Assembly (NCBI GenBank): GCA_023398495.1
Contig: JAEWSG010000045.1
Coordinates: forward strand, 1 to 64,000
DNA: 64,000 bases
Direction of reading: 5' to 3'
Source: Bacillota bacterium
GTDB taxonomy: Bacteria; Bacillota; Clostridia; Acetivibrionales; Acetivibrionaceae
The notes under the pieces are model-generated. The model did not search any database. It was given only the letters and a program-made list of their open reading frames with translations, and was not told the origin of the DNA. Positions 1 to 6,828 of this stretch are shown here, piece by piece. A program made the position numbers and the translations under genes. Within the stretch, counting starts at the first letter, position 1. Each line of letters starts with the position of its first letter.

Positions 1-81
1 TTTATTAATCGCTGGTCAGGCAGATTGAGAAGTCTTCCCTCTTATCACCTCTGCTGACTAAGACTATCATTTTTTATACGG

Positions 82-1305
82 TCATGCAATCTGATAAAAA
101 CACCCGCAGGTTATTAGAGCGAAAACATTATTACCATTTAGCATATCGATAACTAATCTCTCGACTAATAGTTTTACACGTTTGTTAAAAATATTGTTTA
201 GAATAACATTCATAATATCTTTATCTTCATCTTTTAACCCTATGTTCTCTCCTAATACGTTTTCCTCTCTGGTATACCCTGAAACAATCAAATTATCCTG
301 AATACTATTCAATATTGCAATCTGTCCATATCCATCCTCTTTCCTTATTCCAACACCTTTAGCTATTAATTCTCTTATTTTTTCGGGTTCTATCTTTTCC
401 TCAATCCTGTACTTTATTACACTTCCCTTTGAAACTGCACTATAGCAAACTGTGTTCGTATTATACATAGTATTAAATGTTGATGCCTTGGTTAAATTGG
501 CATAAGATTTTAAGTATTCACATATCCCTTTAATACCCAGCTTCACTTTTAAGACTTCCGGTGGTATATATGTATTTACTCTACCATTGTAATAAAGGAT
601 TGCATCGGATAAAAAGTATATATATATATTGTCTCTGATATCCATATCAGAATAATGCATCTGAACATTTGAAATACACTTTATATTACTGATTTTGCAC
701 TTCCCATATCCACTTCCTCTAGATCCACCAAAATAAATAACCTCTTTTAAAATTTCATTAATATCCCCAATATAGTTCTCGTCAATTCTAATATAGCTTC
801 TAAAACATTCACCCTTTTTCACTGCTTCATACCTGAACATTTTAGAATCACTGTTGTCATTTTCTGCATCCTTTTTGTTAATGTGTAGGTTTTCAATTTT
901 TTTCGGATTATAGCCCAGGACATGGGTACTACTCTTAGAATAAGCTATAAATTCATAGTTGTTATATGGAATCACATTTTCATGGGCTGTGTTATTAAAG
1001 GAATGTTTTATCTGAACCTCGTCCCTCTTTGAACGTATTTCCTGTTTATTTCCAACATATCCTTGCATCATAGGAACTGTTGTATTCTCATTTATTATCG
1101 GGTATGCATTATAAAATATTGTATCTCCATTTAGAAATGTTTTTGGCACACTTCCATTTCTCTGTACCAGACCCCAAACTATAGCCCCTTTGATCACAGA
1201 ACCTGGAATATATGAATGTGTATACTCATTATTTGTATCTCGTTCAAATTTGCCAAGCTTTAAATTGTCCAAGGCTTGTATATCAAATTGCAGATACTTA
1301 TACAT
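82..1305 (-). CDS. csx10: Csx10-like RAMP protein of a type III CRISPR effector complex
   Basis: A 407-residue RAMP-superfamily protein, probably a backbone or cap subunit of a crRNA-guided type III ribonucleoprotein. Two glycine-rich loops typical of the RAMP ferredoxin fold are visible: GGSRGSGYGK at about 193-202 and GVGIRKEDGYGQ at about 317-328. The N-terminus (YLQFDI.. with SYIPGSVIKGA at 31-41) looks like the beta1 strand and the 'pick a start structure' segment of Csx10/Cas5-like proteins. Length and the two-fold repeat fit Csx10, the III-D marker. The ATG follows AGAAGGTG and overlaps the upstream RAMP gene by 8 bp, so the genes are co-translated. The last residues (ITCGCFYQIA) look untypical, so a short 3' frameshift is possible. 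The 81 bases to its left hold only a 21-codon open stretch. Confidence 0.7.
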   Translation of the reverse strand: MYKYLQFDIQALDNLKLGKFERDTNNEYTHSYIPGSVIKGAIVWGLVQRNGSVPKTFLNGDTIFYNAYPIINENTTVPMMQGYVGNKQEIRSKRDEVQIKHSFNNTAHENVIPYNNYEFIAYSKSSTHVLGYNPKKIENLHINKKDAENDNSDSKMFRYEAVKKGECFRSYIRIDENYIGDINEILKEVIYFGGSRGSGYGKCKISNIKCISNVQMHYSDMDIRDNIYIYFLSDAILYYNGRVNTYIPPEVLKVKLGIKGICEYLKSYANLTKASTFNTMYNTNTVCYSAVSKGSVIKYRIEEKIEPEKIRELIAKGVGIRKEDGYGQIAILNSIQDNLIVSGYTREENVLGENIGLKDEDKDIMNVILNNIFNKRVKLLVERLVIDMLNGNNVFALITCGCFYQIA

Positions 1306-1972
1306 TTATATTCACCTTCTTTTCCAATAATCTTATGTAATCATATGTCACTTCTTTATCATTTACCAATAGCGAAACATCTACCTGTCCTTTACCTTTA
1401 GTCTCATGGGATCCTATATGTCGAAGCAACGAACATGCTGAAGCAAGTAATATCCTTTCATCTTCATCCAATTCTACAGAAGCATAAATATATGAGTAGA
1501 TAGCAATCCCTCTATTTACAATTCTGAAATTATGCAAAGAGTTTCCTCTTGCAATCCCAGTATTATAATCAATGGATGTTTGAGTCTCTATATGTGTAAG
1601 TGCTTCTAAAATTTCTTGAGGTTCTATTCCTGAATTTTGCATATTATGTTTAAAATATTCCCTGACTTTTTCCGAGATTTCGCAATCACTAAATTTTAAC
1701 TTGTCATGATTATATACATGTGCTTTGCCAAAGAGCTTATCCTTTTTGTCTTCAAGAGTAGCTCCCAGTTCACTGCACCCAGTCATTGATTTAATCATAT
1801 TTACAAAGACAGTTGCCATCTCACCTAATTTACCCTTAAGAGTTTTTCCATTAATGTATGGAAAGCCATATTGATCATGTAAAACATCAGCATCAATAAA
1901 ACCAGGTACAGAATGACCACTTCCAAAAACAGTGTCTGTTAATAGTTTGACTTTTAACAAATATTTTTCCAT
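1298..1972 (-). CDS. Csm3/Cas7-type RAMP protein
   Basis: A 224-residue single RAMP-fold protein, likely the repeated backbone subunit (Cas7 family, Csm3/Cmr4-like) that coats the crRNA spacer and, in this family, cleaves target RNA. Visible: an N-terminal beta strand followed by VFGSGHSVPGFIDADVL, where an Asp is well placed for the catalytic loop; YINGKTLKGKL, the typical RAMP helix start; IARGNSLHNFRIVNRG in the middle; and a C-terminal G-loop HETKGKGQVDV. It starts from ATG behind GAGGAGG, which lies inside the end of cas10, 2 nt after that gene stops. Subtype-level naming rests on context only. Confidence 0.75.
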   Translation of the reverse strand: MEKYLLKVKLLTDTVFGSGHSVPGFIDADVLHDQYGFPYINGKTLKGKLGEMATVFVNMIKSMTGCSELGATLEDKKDKLFGKAHVYNHDKLKFSDCEISEKVREYFKHNMQNSGIEPQEILEALTHIETQTSIDYNTGIARGNSLHNFRIVNRGIAIYSYIYASVELDEDERILLASACSLLRHIGSHETKGKGQVDVSLLVNDKEVTYDYIRLLEKKVNINV

Positions 1973-1974
1973 CT

Positions 1975-3438
1975 CTATTCCTCCTCAGTGCAAAGCGGTA
2001 TAAAATAGTCCATTGTCTCTATTGAATCTAACAAAATACATTTATTCCTTACAAATCCACTTTTAGAACCAATCCTGTGTGGTCCAAGTGCACTATAGAG
2101 TTGATTGATTTCAATATATGTATCTAATTGCTTTTCACCTTTTTTTATTTCCATCAGCATACCTTTTATCTTACTTCGTGCAATATTCCCAGCATTTATT
2201 TTTTCAATATCCTTTTTAAAAAGCAAATAATGATTTTCAGCATTTGAATCCTTTGAAACTACAAGTGGTCTTAATGAAAGATTTTTTCCATCAAATGCTT
2301 TATAAGCTGTATATCTAATTTCATCTAAATTATTGTTATATTCTCCTTGAACTATATGCCAATCCATCCTCGATTCAATACTATTTTCTTCAATACTTGT
2401 TTTTGCATTTTTACAAAGCTCTTCAGATAATTCATAGGTTTTAAAAAAAGGGTATTTATTTTTCACCATTGCAATTCCAGCACAGGCAGTTATCTTTTCT
2501 CCTAGAATAGAATGCTTTTCTAACTCACTTATAAAAATACAGGCACAATCTAAAGCAATTCTTGCATCAGTCATATAGCAAACATCATCACCAGCTAAAA
2601 TAATTTTACGAATTGGAAGTATGCCTTCTTTCATATCCAATCCCTTTTCTTTCAAGTAATCACTTTTTGACTTAATTGTATCAACTACCTTATCAAATGC
2701 ATTTTCAAAAGCATTTTTGATTCCTTCTGAAAACTGCTTTAGCTCAAATACGTACTGCTTGTTTATTTCTTTTGCATTATCTTGTATATATTTATCTTTA
2801 TATTTGTCTCTTAATATTTTTATCCTTTTTCCCATTCTATTTCCATCAATATGTGTAATGGCAATATAGCTTTTTTTATTTTTACTTATACCTAAATCCT
2901 TTAGATCTACTGCAAATTGTTTTATACTATCTTCATTTTTATCATACATTACAATTTTGGATTTAACTTCACCTGAATAATATCTTCCGGTGGTATTATC
3001 TTTACCCACTGCCGGCAACCTTGTTGAACTGCATTTTTCACATATTCCAAAATCACTAATATAAGAATACTGATCTCTTTTTCCCTTTTTGTTTTCAAGT
3101 TTTCCATACAATTCACTTGTTTTTTCTATTATAGAATCTTTATCGGGACAATATTCGTTTCTTGCAATAAAGAACTCTAATGAAGGAAAATTCTTAAGCA
3201 GGAACAAGGAGTATTCCTTTGAAAACTCTTCACTATCTTCATTATTTTCAAAATAAAAAACACTACTTCCACCTCCAGAATTTATAGGTATACCGTTGTT
3301 CTTTGAGCAGAGTTCTTGCGGTAGTTCTTCTGTGACAAAAGCAATTACTTCGGATGCACCAATGTTTTCTTTCAGTCTGTTGGATTTAAAAATGTAGTAC
3401 TGCTTTTTTGAAACTTCTAAAACATTTAAGAACCCCAT
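1975..3438 (-). CDS. cas10: Cas10-like type III CRISPR subunit lacking an HD domain
   Basis: A 487-residue large-subunit protein of type III systems, the part that in this family makes cyclic oligoadenylate when target RNA is bound. The first palm-like segment has GGGSSVFYF at 55-63. A zinc-knuckle CxxC lies at 133-136. The second palm has HIDGNRMG at 196-203 and the metal-binding turn AGDD at 282-285, a variant of GGDD that keeps both aspartates. It begins directly with the palm: there is no N-terminal HD nuclease region, so ssDNA cleavage is not expected. At 487 residues it is short for Cas10, as in III-D-like forms. The start ATG has AGAGGAAG upstream. No CARF effector gene lies in the window to receive a cyclic oligoadenylate signal. 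Confidence 0.8.
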   Translation of the reverse strand: MGFLNVLEVSKKQYYIFKSNRLKENIGASEVIAFVTEELPQELCSKNNGIPINSGGGSSVFYFENNEDSEEFSKEYSLFLLKNFPSLEFFIARNEYCPDKDSIIEKTSELYGKLENKKGKRDQYSYISDFGICEKCSSTRLPAVGKDNTTGRYYSGEVKSKIVMYDKNEDSIKQFAVDLKDLGISKNKKSYIAITHIDGNRMGKRIKILRDKYKDKYIQDNAKEINKQYVFELKQFSEGIKNAFENAFDKVVDTIKSKSDYLKEKGLDMKEGILPIRKIILAGDDVCYMTDARIALDCACIFISELEKHSILGEKITACAGIAMVKNKYPFFKTYELSEELCKNAKTSIEENSIESRMDWHIVQGEYNNNLDEIRYTAYKAFDGKNLSLRPLVVSKDSNAENHYLLFKKDIEKINAGNIARSKIKGMLMEIKKGEKQLDTYIEINQLYSALGPHRIGSKSGFVRNKCILLDSIETMDYFIPLCTEEE

Positions 3439-3514
3439 TATGTTTACTTCCTCTCTATAAGTTTTATAAATCTAGCATTTTAATATCACTTTATTTATTA
3501 GTTTTCTTAGTATC

Positions 3515-4186
3515 CTACACAAAACCACCACTTTTCACCCTAACCACCGTACCAAAACCCCTTGATACTGACCTTCCAATCCCAAGGTAATCCGGTATCA
3601 AAAAGTTGGTCATAAACCTACCCTTAAAACCGACCATCAACTGATCCTTATATTTCACTTCAATTGGTCTTAACTTGATAAGTGCCTCAACGGGCTTGTC
3701 AACCCAGCACTCCAAACCCTTGGCCATAGACAAAAGATTACCGACAAGTACCTTCTTCAAAAGCCCTGCCCGCTCATCTTCTTCATACCGTAAATATTTT
3801 GCATAGTTCTCCTGATTAAGTGCCATCCATGGTGTCAGAAACTCGTATTCGAATAAACCATCCGATGGCCCAATTTCCATTGTCTTTAAGACATATCCCT
3901 TTTCAAGAATACTCATGACTTTATCCTTTATATCAATTTCCTTAACATCATAGAAAATATCTATCAATATCTTTGAAGCATCATTAATTGCAATAATGTT
4001 AGGAACTCCATCTATTGATTTATATTGAATTACCGGATACCCGTAATTAAACTTATCATTACCCAAATGATTGTGTAGCTCAAGATATTGCGGAAACCGT
4101 CCTGCCAGATAACCCCTAATCTTTGGTATGTCTCTACTCTCAACCTTGTTGCCTTCCAGTTTTACCGTAAGTACTTTTATTTCCAA
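3515..4186 (-). CDS. cas6: Cas6 family CRISPR RNA endoribonuclease (Cas6b-like)
   Basis: A 223-residue protein ending in GIGRSVSRGFGTV (about 203-215), the glycine-rich loop that marks the C-terminal RAMP domain of Cas6. The N-terminal part (IRGYLAGRFPQYLELHNHLG followed by YGYPVIQYK) resembles the Cas6b-type fold, with His39/His41 in LHNHL as visible candidates for general-base histidines. Role by family: cutting pre-crRNA inside the repeat. The start is a TTG behind a GGGGG run; an ATG start is not available nearby. It is the first clear gene of the leftward cas operon, 76 bp before cas10. An array that would supply its substrate is not in the window. Confidence 0.75.
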   Translation of the reverse strand: MEIKVLTVKLEGNKVESRDIPKIRGYLAGRFPQYLELHNHLGNDKFNYGYPVIQYKSIDGVPNIIAINDASKILIDIFYDVKEIDIKDKVMSILEKGYVLKTMEIGPSDGLFEYEFLTPWMALNQENYAKYLRYEEDERAGLLKKVLVGNLLSMAKGLECWVDKPVEALIKLRPIEVKYKDQLMVGFKGRFMTNFLIPDYLGIGRSVSRGFGTVVRVKSGGFV

Positions 4187-4212
4187 ATTTATACCCCCAT
4201 TTAAACAAACAA

Positions 4213-4419
4213 TTAATAATAATCTGTTATTTCAATTTTTGTATAACATTCTACATAATATATAATTTTTTCAAAACATTGTTGGAATCGTCTACTTTTA
4301 TTTGGATATTCATGATATTCAATGACTTGAAGGCGTTCTTCAGATTTAGTTCCTCTATTATTGAGTACATACTGACCTATTTGCAATACATCTGAAAGCA
4401 ACGAGTCACCTTCTATCAA
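4213..4419 (-). CDS. Small unrecognised ORF upstream of cas6
   Basis: A 68-codon open frame ending 26 bp before cas6 in the same direction. The only start is TTG at 4419 without a clear ribosome binding site, and an in-frame TAA lies three codons upstream of it. The product is charged and tyrosine-rich at the end (YYVECYTKIEITDYY), with no motif I recognise. It may be the 3' remnant of a larger cas-associated gene or spurious. Confidence 0.25.
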   Translation of the reverse strand: MIEGDSLLSDVLQIGQYVLNNRGTKSEERLQVIEYHEYPNKSRRFQQCFEKIIYYVECYTKIEITDYY

Positions 4420-4560
4420 AAACAGTTATATTTTGTATCTTAATAAAATAATCCTACATCTTTTGAAAAGTAATGTCAAATATTGCTTACATTATGCGAA
4501 CAAATTATACATTTACAGCACCAACCCTCATACTTAGCAGCCCTTTTATTACTGCATTTC

Positions 4561-4628
4561 AATGCGAATTACGATTTTAACCTGTTTTAGTGACAAATGA
4601 CGCAATTGCTTGACCTGAGCATTAAAAG
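4561..4628. repeat. Dispersed repeat, inverted copy of 32490-32558
   Basis: Reading the complement of 32490-32558 against this stretch gives 68 aligned bases with 4 mismatches (core TGACGCAATTGCTTGA). Both copies sit in intergenic DNA next to GGGACA palindromes and an ATACTGCCAG hairpin, so they look like one composite element in opposite orientations. In this copy about 350 bp of hairpin-rich DNA separates this part from the ATACTGCCAG hairpin at 4989. Confidence 0.8.
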
Positions 4629-4661
4629 AAAAGCTAAGGGGCATCGAGCCCCTTAGCTTTT
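4629..4661. terminator. Strong hairpin, 14-bp perfect stem
   Basis: AAAAGCTAAGGGGC at 4629-4642 pairs perfectly with 4648-4661 around loop ATCGA; A and T tracts flank the GC part, so it could terminate transcription in either direction. A second perfect hairpin follows at once (4662-4673 with 4676-4687, arm CCCTCTTTCACT, loop TT). No gene ends immediately beside either one. Confidence 0.6.
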
Positions 4662-4701
4662 CCCTCTTTCACTTTAGTGAAAGAGGGAAGCAGTGGCCGA
4701 A

Positions 4702-4793
4702 GGCTTTATAATTTAATGCAAAAATGCCAAGGATGGCATTTTTAGCGTCTTGGGACAGGAGGTCCCATAGACGCGGCGAAAAATTATAAAGCC
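4702..4793. other. Three-way junction capable of RNA/DNA folding
   Basis: A 13-bp perfect closing stem (GGCTTTATAATTT at 4702-4714 with 4781-4793) encloses two hairpins: 4720-4728 with 4735-4743 (AAAAATGCC arm, loop AAGGAT) and 4745-4756 with 4762-4774 (GCGTCTTGGGAC arm, one bulged T). A further hairpin lies at 4799-4809/4813-4824. The fold is read directly from complementarity. Whether it is an RNA, a mobile-element end or an attenuator is unknown. Confidence 0.55.
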
Positions 4794-4988
4794 AAGGTAC
4801 GATTTTTGCACAGCAAAATATCGTTCATCTGTCTGCCGAATGGCATCCTACTGCTTTTTTGCGAAGGTCATGTAATGGAGGCGTTTGACACTAAAACAAT
4901 CGGAACCACCTTTAAACCAGTTCCACAATATCGTAACTTCGCTAATTTAAAATCCAACTTAATCTCCGATGCAAGTTGGCAAAAATAA

Positions 4989-5028
4989 ATACTGCCAGAG
5001 TAAGGCTATCAGCCTCATCTGGCAGTAT
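4989..5028. repeat. ATACTGCCAGA hairpin, related copy at 32.42-32.46 kb
   Basis: An 11-bp perfect stem (4989-4999 with 5018-5028) with an inner AGGCT/AGCCT stem. A related, less perfect hairpin is at about 32418-32455 in the opposite orientation. Confidence 0.6.
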
Positions 5029-5035
5029 CAACCGA

Positions 5036-5068
5036 CTAATGGGACAAGGTACCTGTCCCCTCGTCCCA
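5036..5068. terminator. GGGACA/TGTCCC palindrome after ddh, also a dispersed repeat
   Basis: AATGGGAC...GTCCCATT encloses a second palindrome GGTACC flanked by ACA/TGT. It begins directly after the ddh stop codon, so it can act as its terminator. The same GGGACAAGGTACCTGTCCC unit occurs, doubled, at 32341-32407. Such palindromes resemble REP units mobilised by REP-associated transposases; that link is an inference and no such transposase is in the window. Confidence 0.5.
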
Positions 5069-6058
5069 TTATAGTAATTGTTTTCTTATTTCTTCGCCGG
5101 ATTTTATGGAAAGGTATGCTGGAGCAATATCAAATACCGTTTTGGCACCCGATACGCCTTCCTTATTTAACCTGAACACTGCTCTTGCATAAGCAATTAG
5201 AGCATTTGCAGTGAAATCAGGATTTGAATCTAGCTTGATTCTATATTCAATTACATGTGAGTTTTCATTGTTGATACCAGTATTTCCAGTTCTGATTGAA
5301 AATCCGCCGTGTGGTATCCCGCTATGGTTCTTCTGAAGCTCTTCTTCAGTAATGAAGTGCACGATTGTATCATAGTCTGCAAAATAATTAGGCATAGTCT
5401 TTATATCATTCTCTATCCTGGCCTTATCTGCCCCTTCTTCTACAACAACAAAGCATTCTCTGATATGTTTTTGCCTTGTAGTAAATTCAGGATTTTCACC
5501 TTTTCTTACCGCTTCAATTGCACTCTCAATAGGTATCGTGTACTGCTTTGCATTTAATACACCTTTTACCCTTCTTATGGCATCTGAATGGCCTTGACTT
5601 ACGCCTTTACCCCAGAAAGTATAATCCTTACCTTCAGGTAAAATAACCTCTCCAAACAAACGGCTCAAGGAAAACATTCCAGGATCCCATCCACTTGATA
5701 TAACCGCTACCTTATTTGCTTTTTTTGCTTCTTTATTAACAGCATCATAATATTCTGGAATCTTTGCGTGAGTATCAAAGCCATCCACCATATTAAACAT
5801 TCCAGCAAACAGAGGCCCCTGTTCTGGTAAATCCGACATACTGCCACCACAAAGTAACATAACATCTATTTTGTCTGTCATATTTTTTGCTTCATCAATA
5901 TGATATGCTTTTACACCTTCAGTTAAGGTCTTTATTGAAGAAGGATCCCTTCTTGTAAAAACACCTACCAGTTCCATATCTTTGTTTTGCCTGATTCCCA
6001 ACTCTGAGCTTTTGCCAAGGTTACCATAACCAACAATACCAATTCTAATCTTTTCCAA
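5069..6058 (-). CDS. ddh: meso-Diaminopimelate D-dehydrogenase
   Basis: A 329-residue NADPH-dependent enzyme interconverting L-tetrahydrodipicolinate and meso-diaminopimelate (EC 1.4.1.16), the one-step variant of the lysine/peptidoglycan DAP pathway. The N-terminal Rossmann motif is IRIGIVGYGNLG. Family hallmarks follow: FTRRDP, LLCGGS, NMVDGFDTH, SSGWDPGMFSLSR, FWGKGVSQGHSDAIRR and HGGFSIRTG. I chose TTG at 6058 because GGAGGAG stands 6 nt upstream and the protein then begins at LEKIRIGIVGYG as in homologues. An upstream in-frame ATG at 6121 would add 21 unlikely residues. It stands alone; lysA, the next step, is 55 kb away. Confidence 0.93.
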   Translation of the reverse strand: MEKIRIGIVGYGNLGKSSELGIRQNKDMELVGVFTRRDPSSIKTLTEGVKAYHIDEAKNMTDKIDVMLLCGGSMSDLPEQGPLFAGMFNMVDGFDTHAKIPEYYDAVNKEAKKANKVAVISSGWDPGMFSLSRLFGEVILPEGKDYTFWGKGVSQGHSDAIRRVKGVLNAKQYTIPIESAIEAVRKGENPEFTTRQKHIRECFVVVEEGADKARIENDIKTMPNYFADYDTIVHFITEEELQKNHSGIPHGGFSIRTGNTGINNENSHVIEYRIKLDSNPDFTANALIAYARAVFRLNKEGVSGAKTVFDIAPAYLSIKSGEEIRKQLL

Positions 6059-6209
6059 ATATGTCTCCTCCATTTCGGCCATATAAATTTCTTCAAGTTC
6101 TTGTGTCATGTATTTTATCATATATTGAATATTTCTACACCAATTTGATTAAAATTTTTATAATATTTTTTATATTTTTATAGACTAAAATATGTATGAA
6201 ATAAAAAGA

Positions 6210-6242
6210 AGGATATCTAAAGTTTTTTCCTTTAAACATCCT
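6210..6242 (-). terminator. Rho-independent terminator of the proline-rich gene
   Basis: On the minus strand AGGATGTTTAAAG pairs with CTTTAGATATCCT (11 of 13) around GAAAAAA, followed by TCTTTTTATTT. It lies 37 bp after the stop of the 6279-6716 gene. Confidence 0.6.
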
Positions 6243-6278
6243 AAGATTTCACATTAAGATTTCATTATGCAGTTCTTA

Positions 6279-6716
6279 TTAATAACAAACAAAACTTTCA
6301 ATATTCCTTAAGTCAACACCAAAGTATATCCATCTGAATCCTGTCCATCTCCAACCAGCTGCTGACCTAGGTCCTACAAACACAAGCCAGGCCCAAAAGC
6401 TTTCTCCTGTATTGAGCCAAATATATACGTATCTGAAAGTACACGGTCTTATTGCACCAGGGTCTACTGCAAAAACTCCAACTCCTTGAGACTGTGATTG
6501 CTGCGGTACGAACGCTGGAGGCGGACCCGATGGCGGTCCAGATGAAGCTCCAGGAGTTCCAAAAGGAGGTGGTCCAAATGGCGGCCCCCCTGACGGTTGA
6601 CCAAATGGCGGTCCAAAAGGCGGTCCAAATCCTTGTCCCGGTTGCTGTGACGGTGGACGTGGTGGCCGAGGCGGCCTTGGCGGTTGTCTTTCTTCAGCAT
6701 GATAATATTCGTACAT
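6279..6716 (-). CDS. Proline/glycine-rich protein with aromatic C-terminal domain
   Basis: A 145-residue protein of unknown function. Residues about 8-75 are low complexity: PPRPPRPPRPP, then repeated FGPPFG / GPPFGPP units, then a short Gln/Ser stretch. The last 65 residues are different: IRPCTFRYVYIWLNTGESFWAWLVF... with many Trp, Tyr and Phe and one Cys, which looks like a compact folded domain rather than a membrane anchor. There is no signal peptide. I start at ATG 6716 because GGAG lies 8 nt upstream; a GTG at 6725 is in frame. The layout (disordered proline arm plus small domain) recalls clostridial spore-surface or coat proteins, but that is only a guess. Confidence 0.65.
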   Translation of the reverse strand: MYEYYHAEERQPPRPPRPPRPPSQQPGQGFGPPFGPPFGQPSGGPPFGPPPFGTPGASSGPPSGPPPAFVPQQSQSQGVGVFAVDPGAIRPCTFRYVYIWLNTGESFWAWLVFVGPRSAAGWRWTGFRWIYFGVDLRNIESFVCY

Positions 6717-6828
6717 ATAGAACACTCCAAAATTTAAGATATTTTAATACATATTATGTTAAGTAGTTCTATATGTTGCATTTATTATTTATATAGTTTC
6801 TGGTTCACATTTATCGAATACATTTTGC

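Larger units (their letters stand above)
4584..4897. repeat. Inverted repeat arms enclosing a hairpin cluster (possible MITE-like insert)
   Basis: GTTTTAGTGACAAATGACGC at 4584-4603 is mirrored by GCGTTTGACACTAAAAC at 4881-4897, about 17 matching positions with a 3-base gap. Between the arms lie four nested hairpins and no credible gene. This is the extra DNA absent from the related element at 32.3-32.6 kb. A non-autonomous insertion is inferred; no transposase and no target-site duplication were recognised. Confidence 0.4.

Noticed and set aside
4420..4800. CRISPR array beside the cas genes
   Set aside because: No regularly spaced direct repeats are present; the repeats here are inverted hairpins of differing sequence.
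4806..5175. Short plus-strand open frames of 60-68 codons in the hairpin region
   Set aside because: They lie over repeats and the end of ddh on the other strand, lack ribosome sites and show no protein-like composition.
6452..6766. Plus- and minus-strand frames of 104 and 88 codons over the proline-rich gene
   Set aside because: They are other-frame readings of the GGC/CCN-rich repeat; only the 6279-6716 frame has a ribosome site and terminator.
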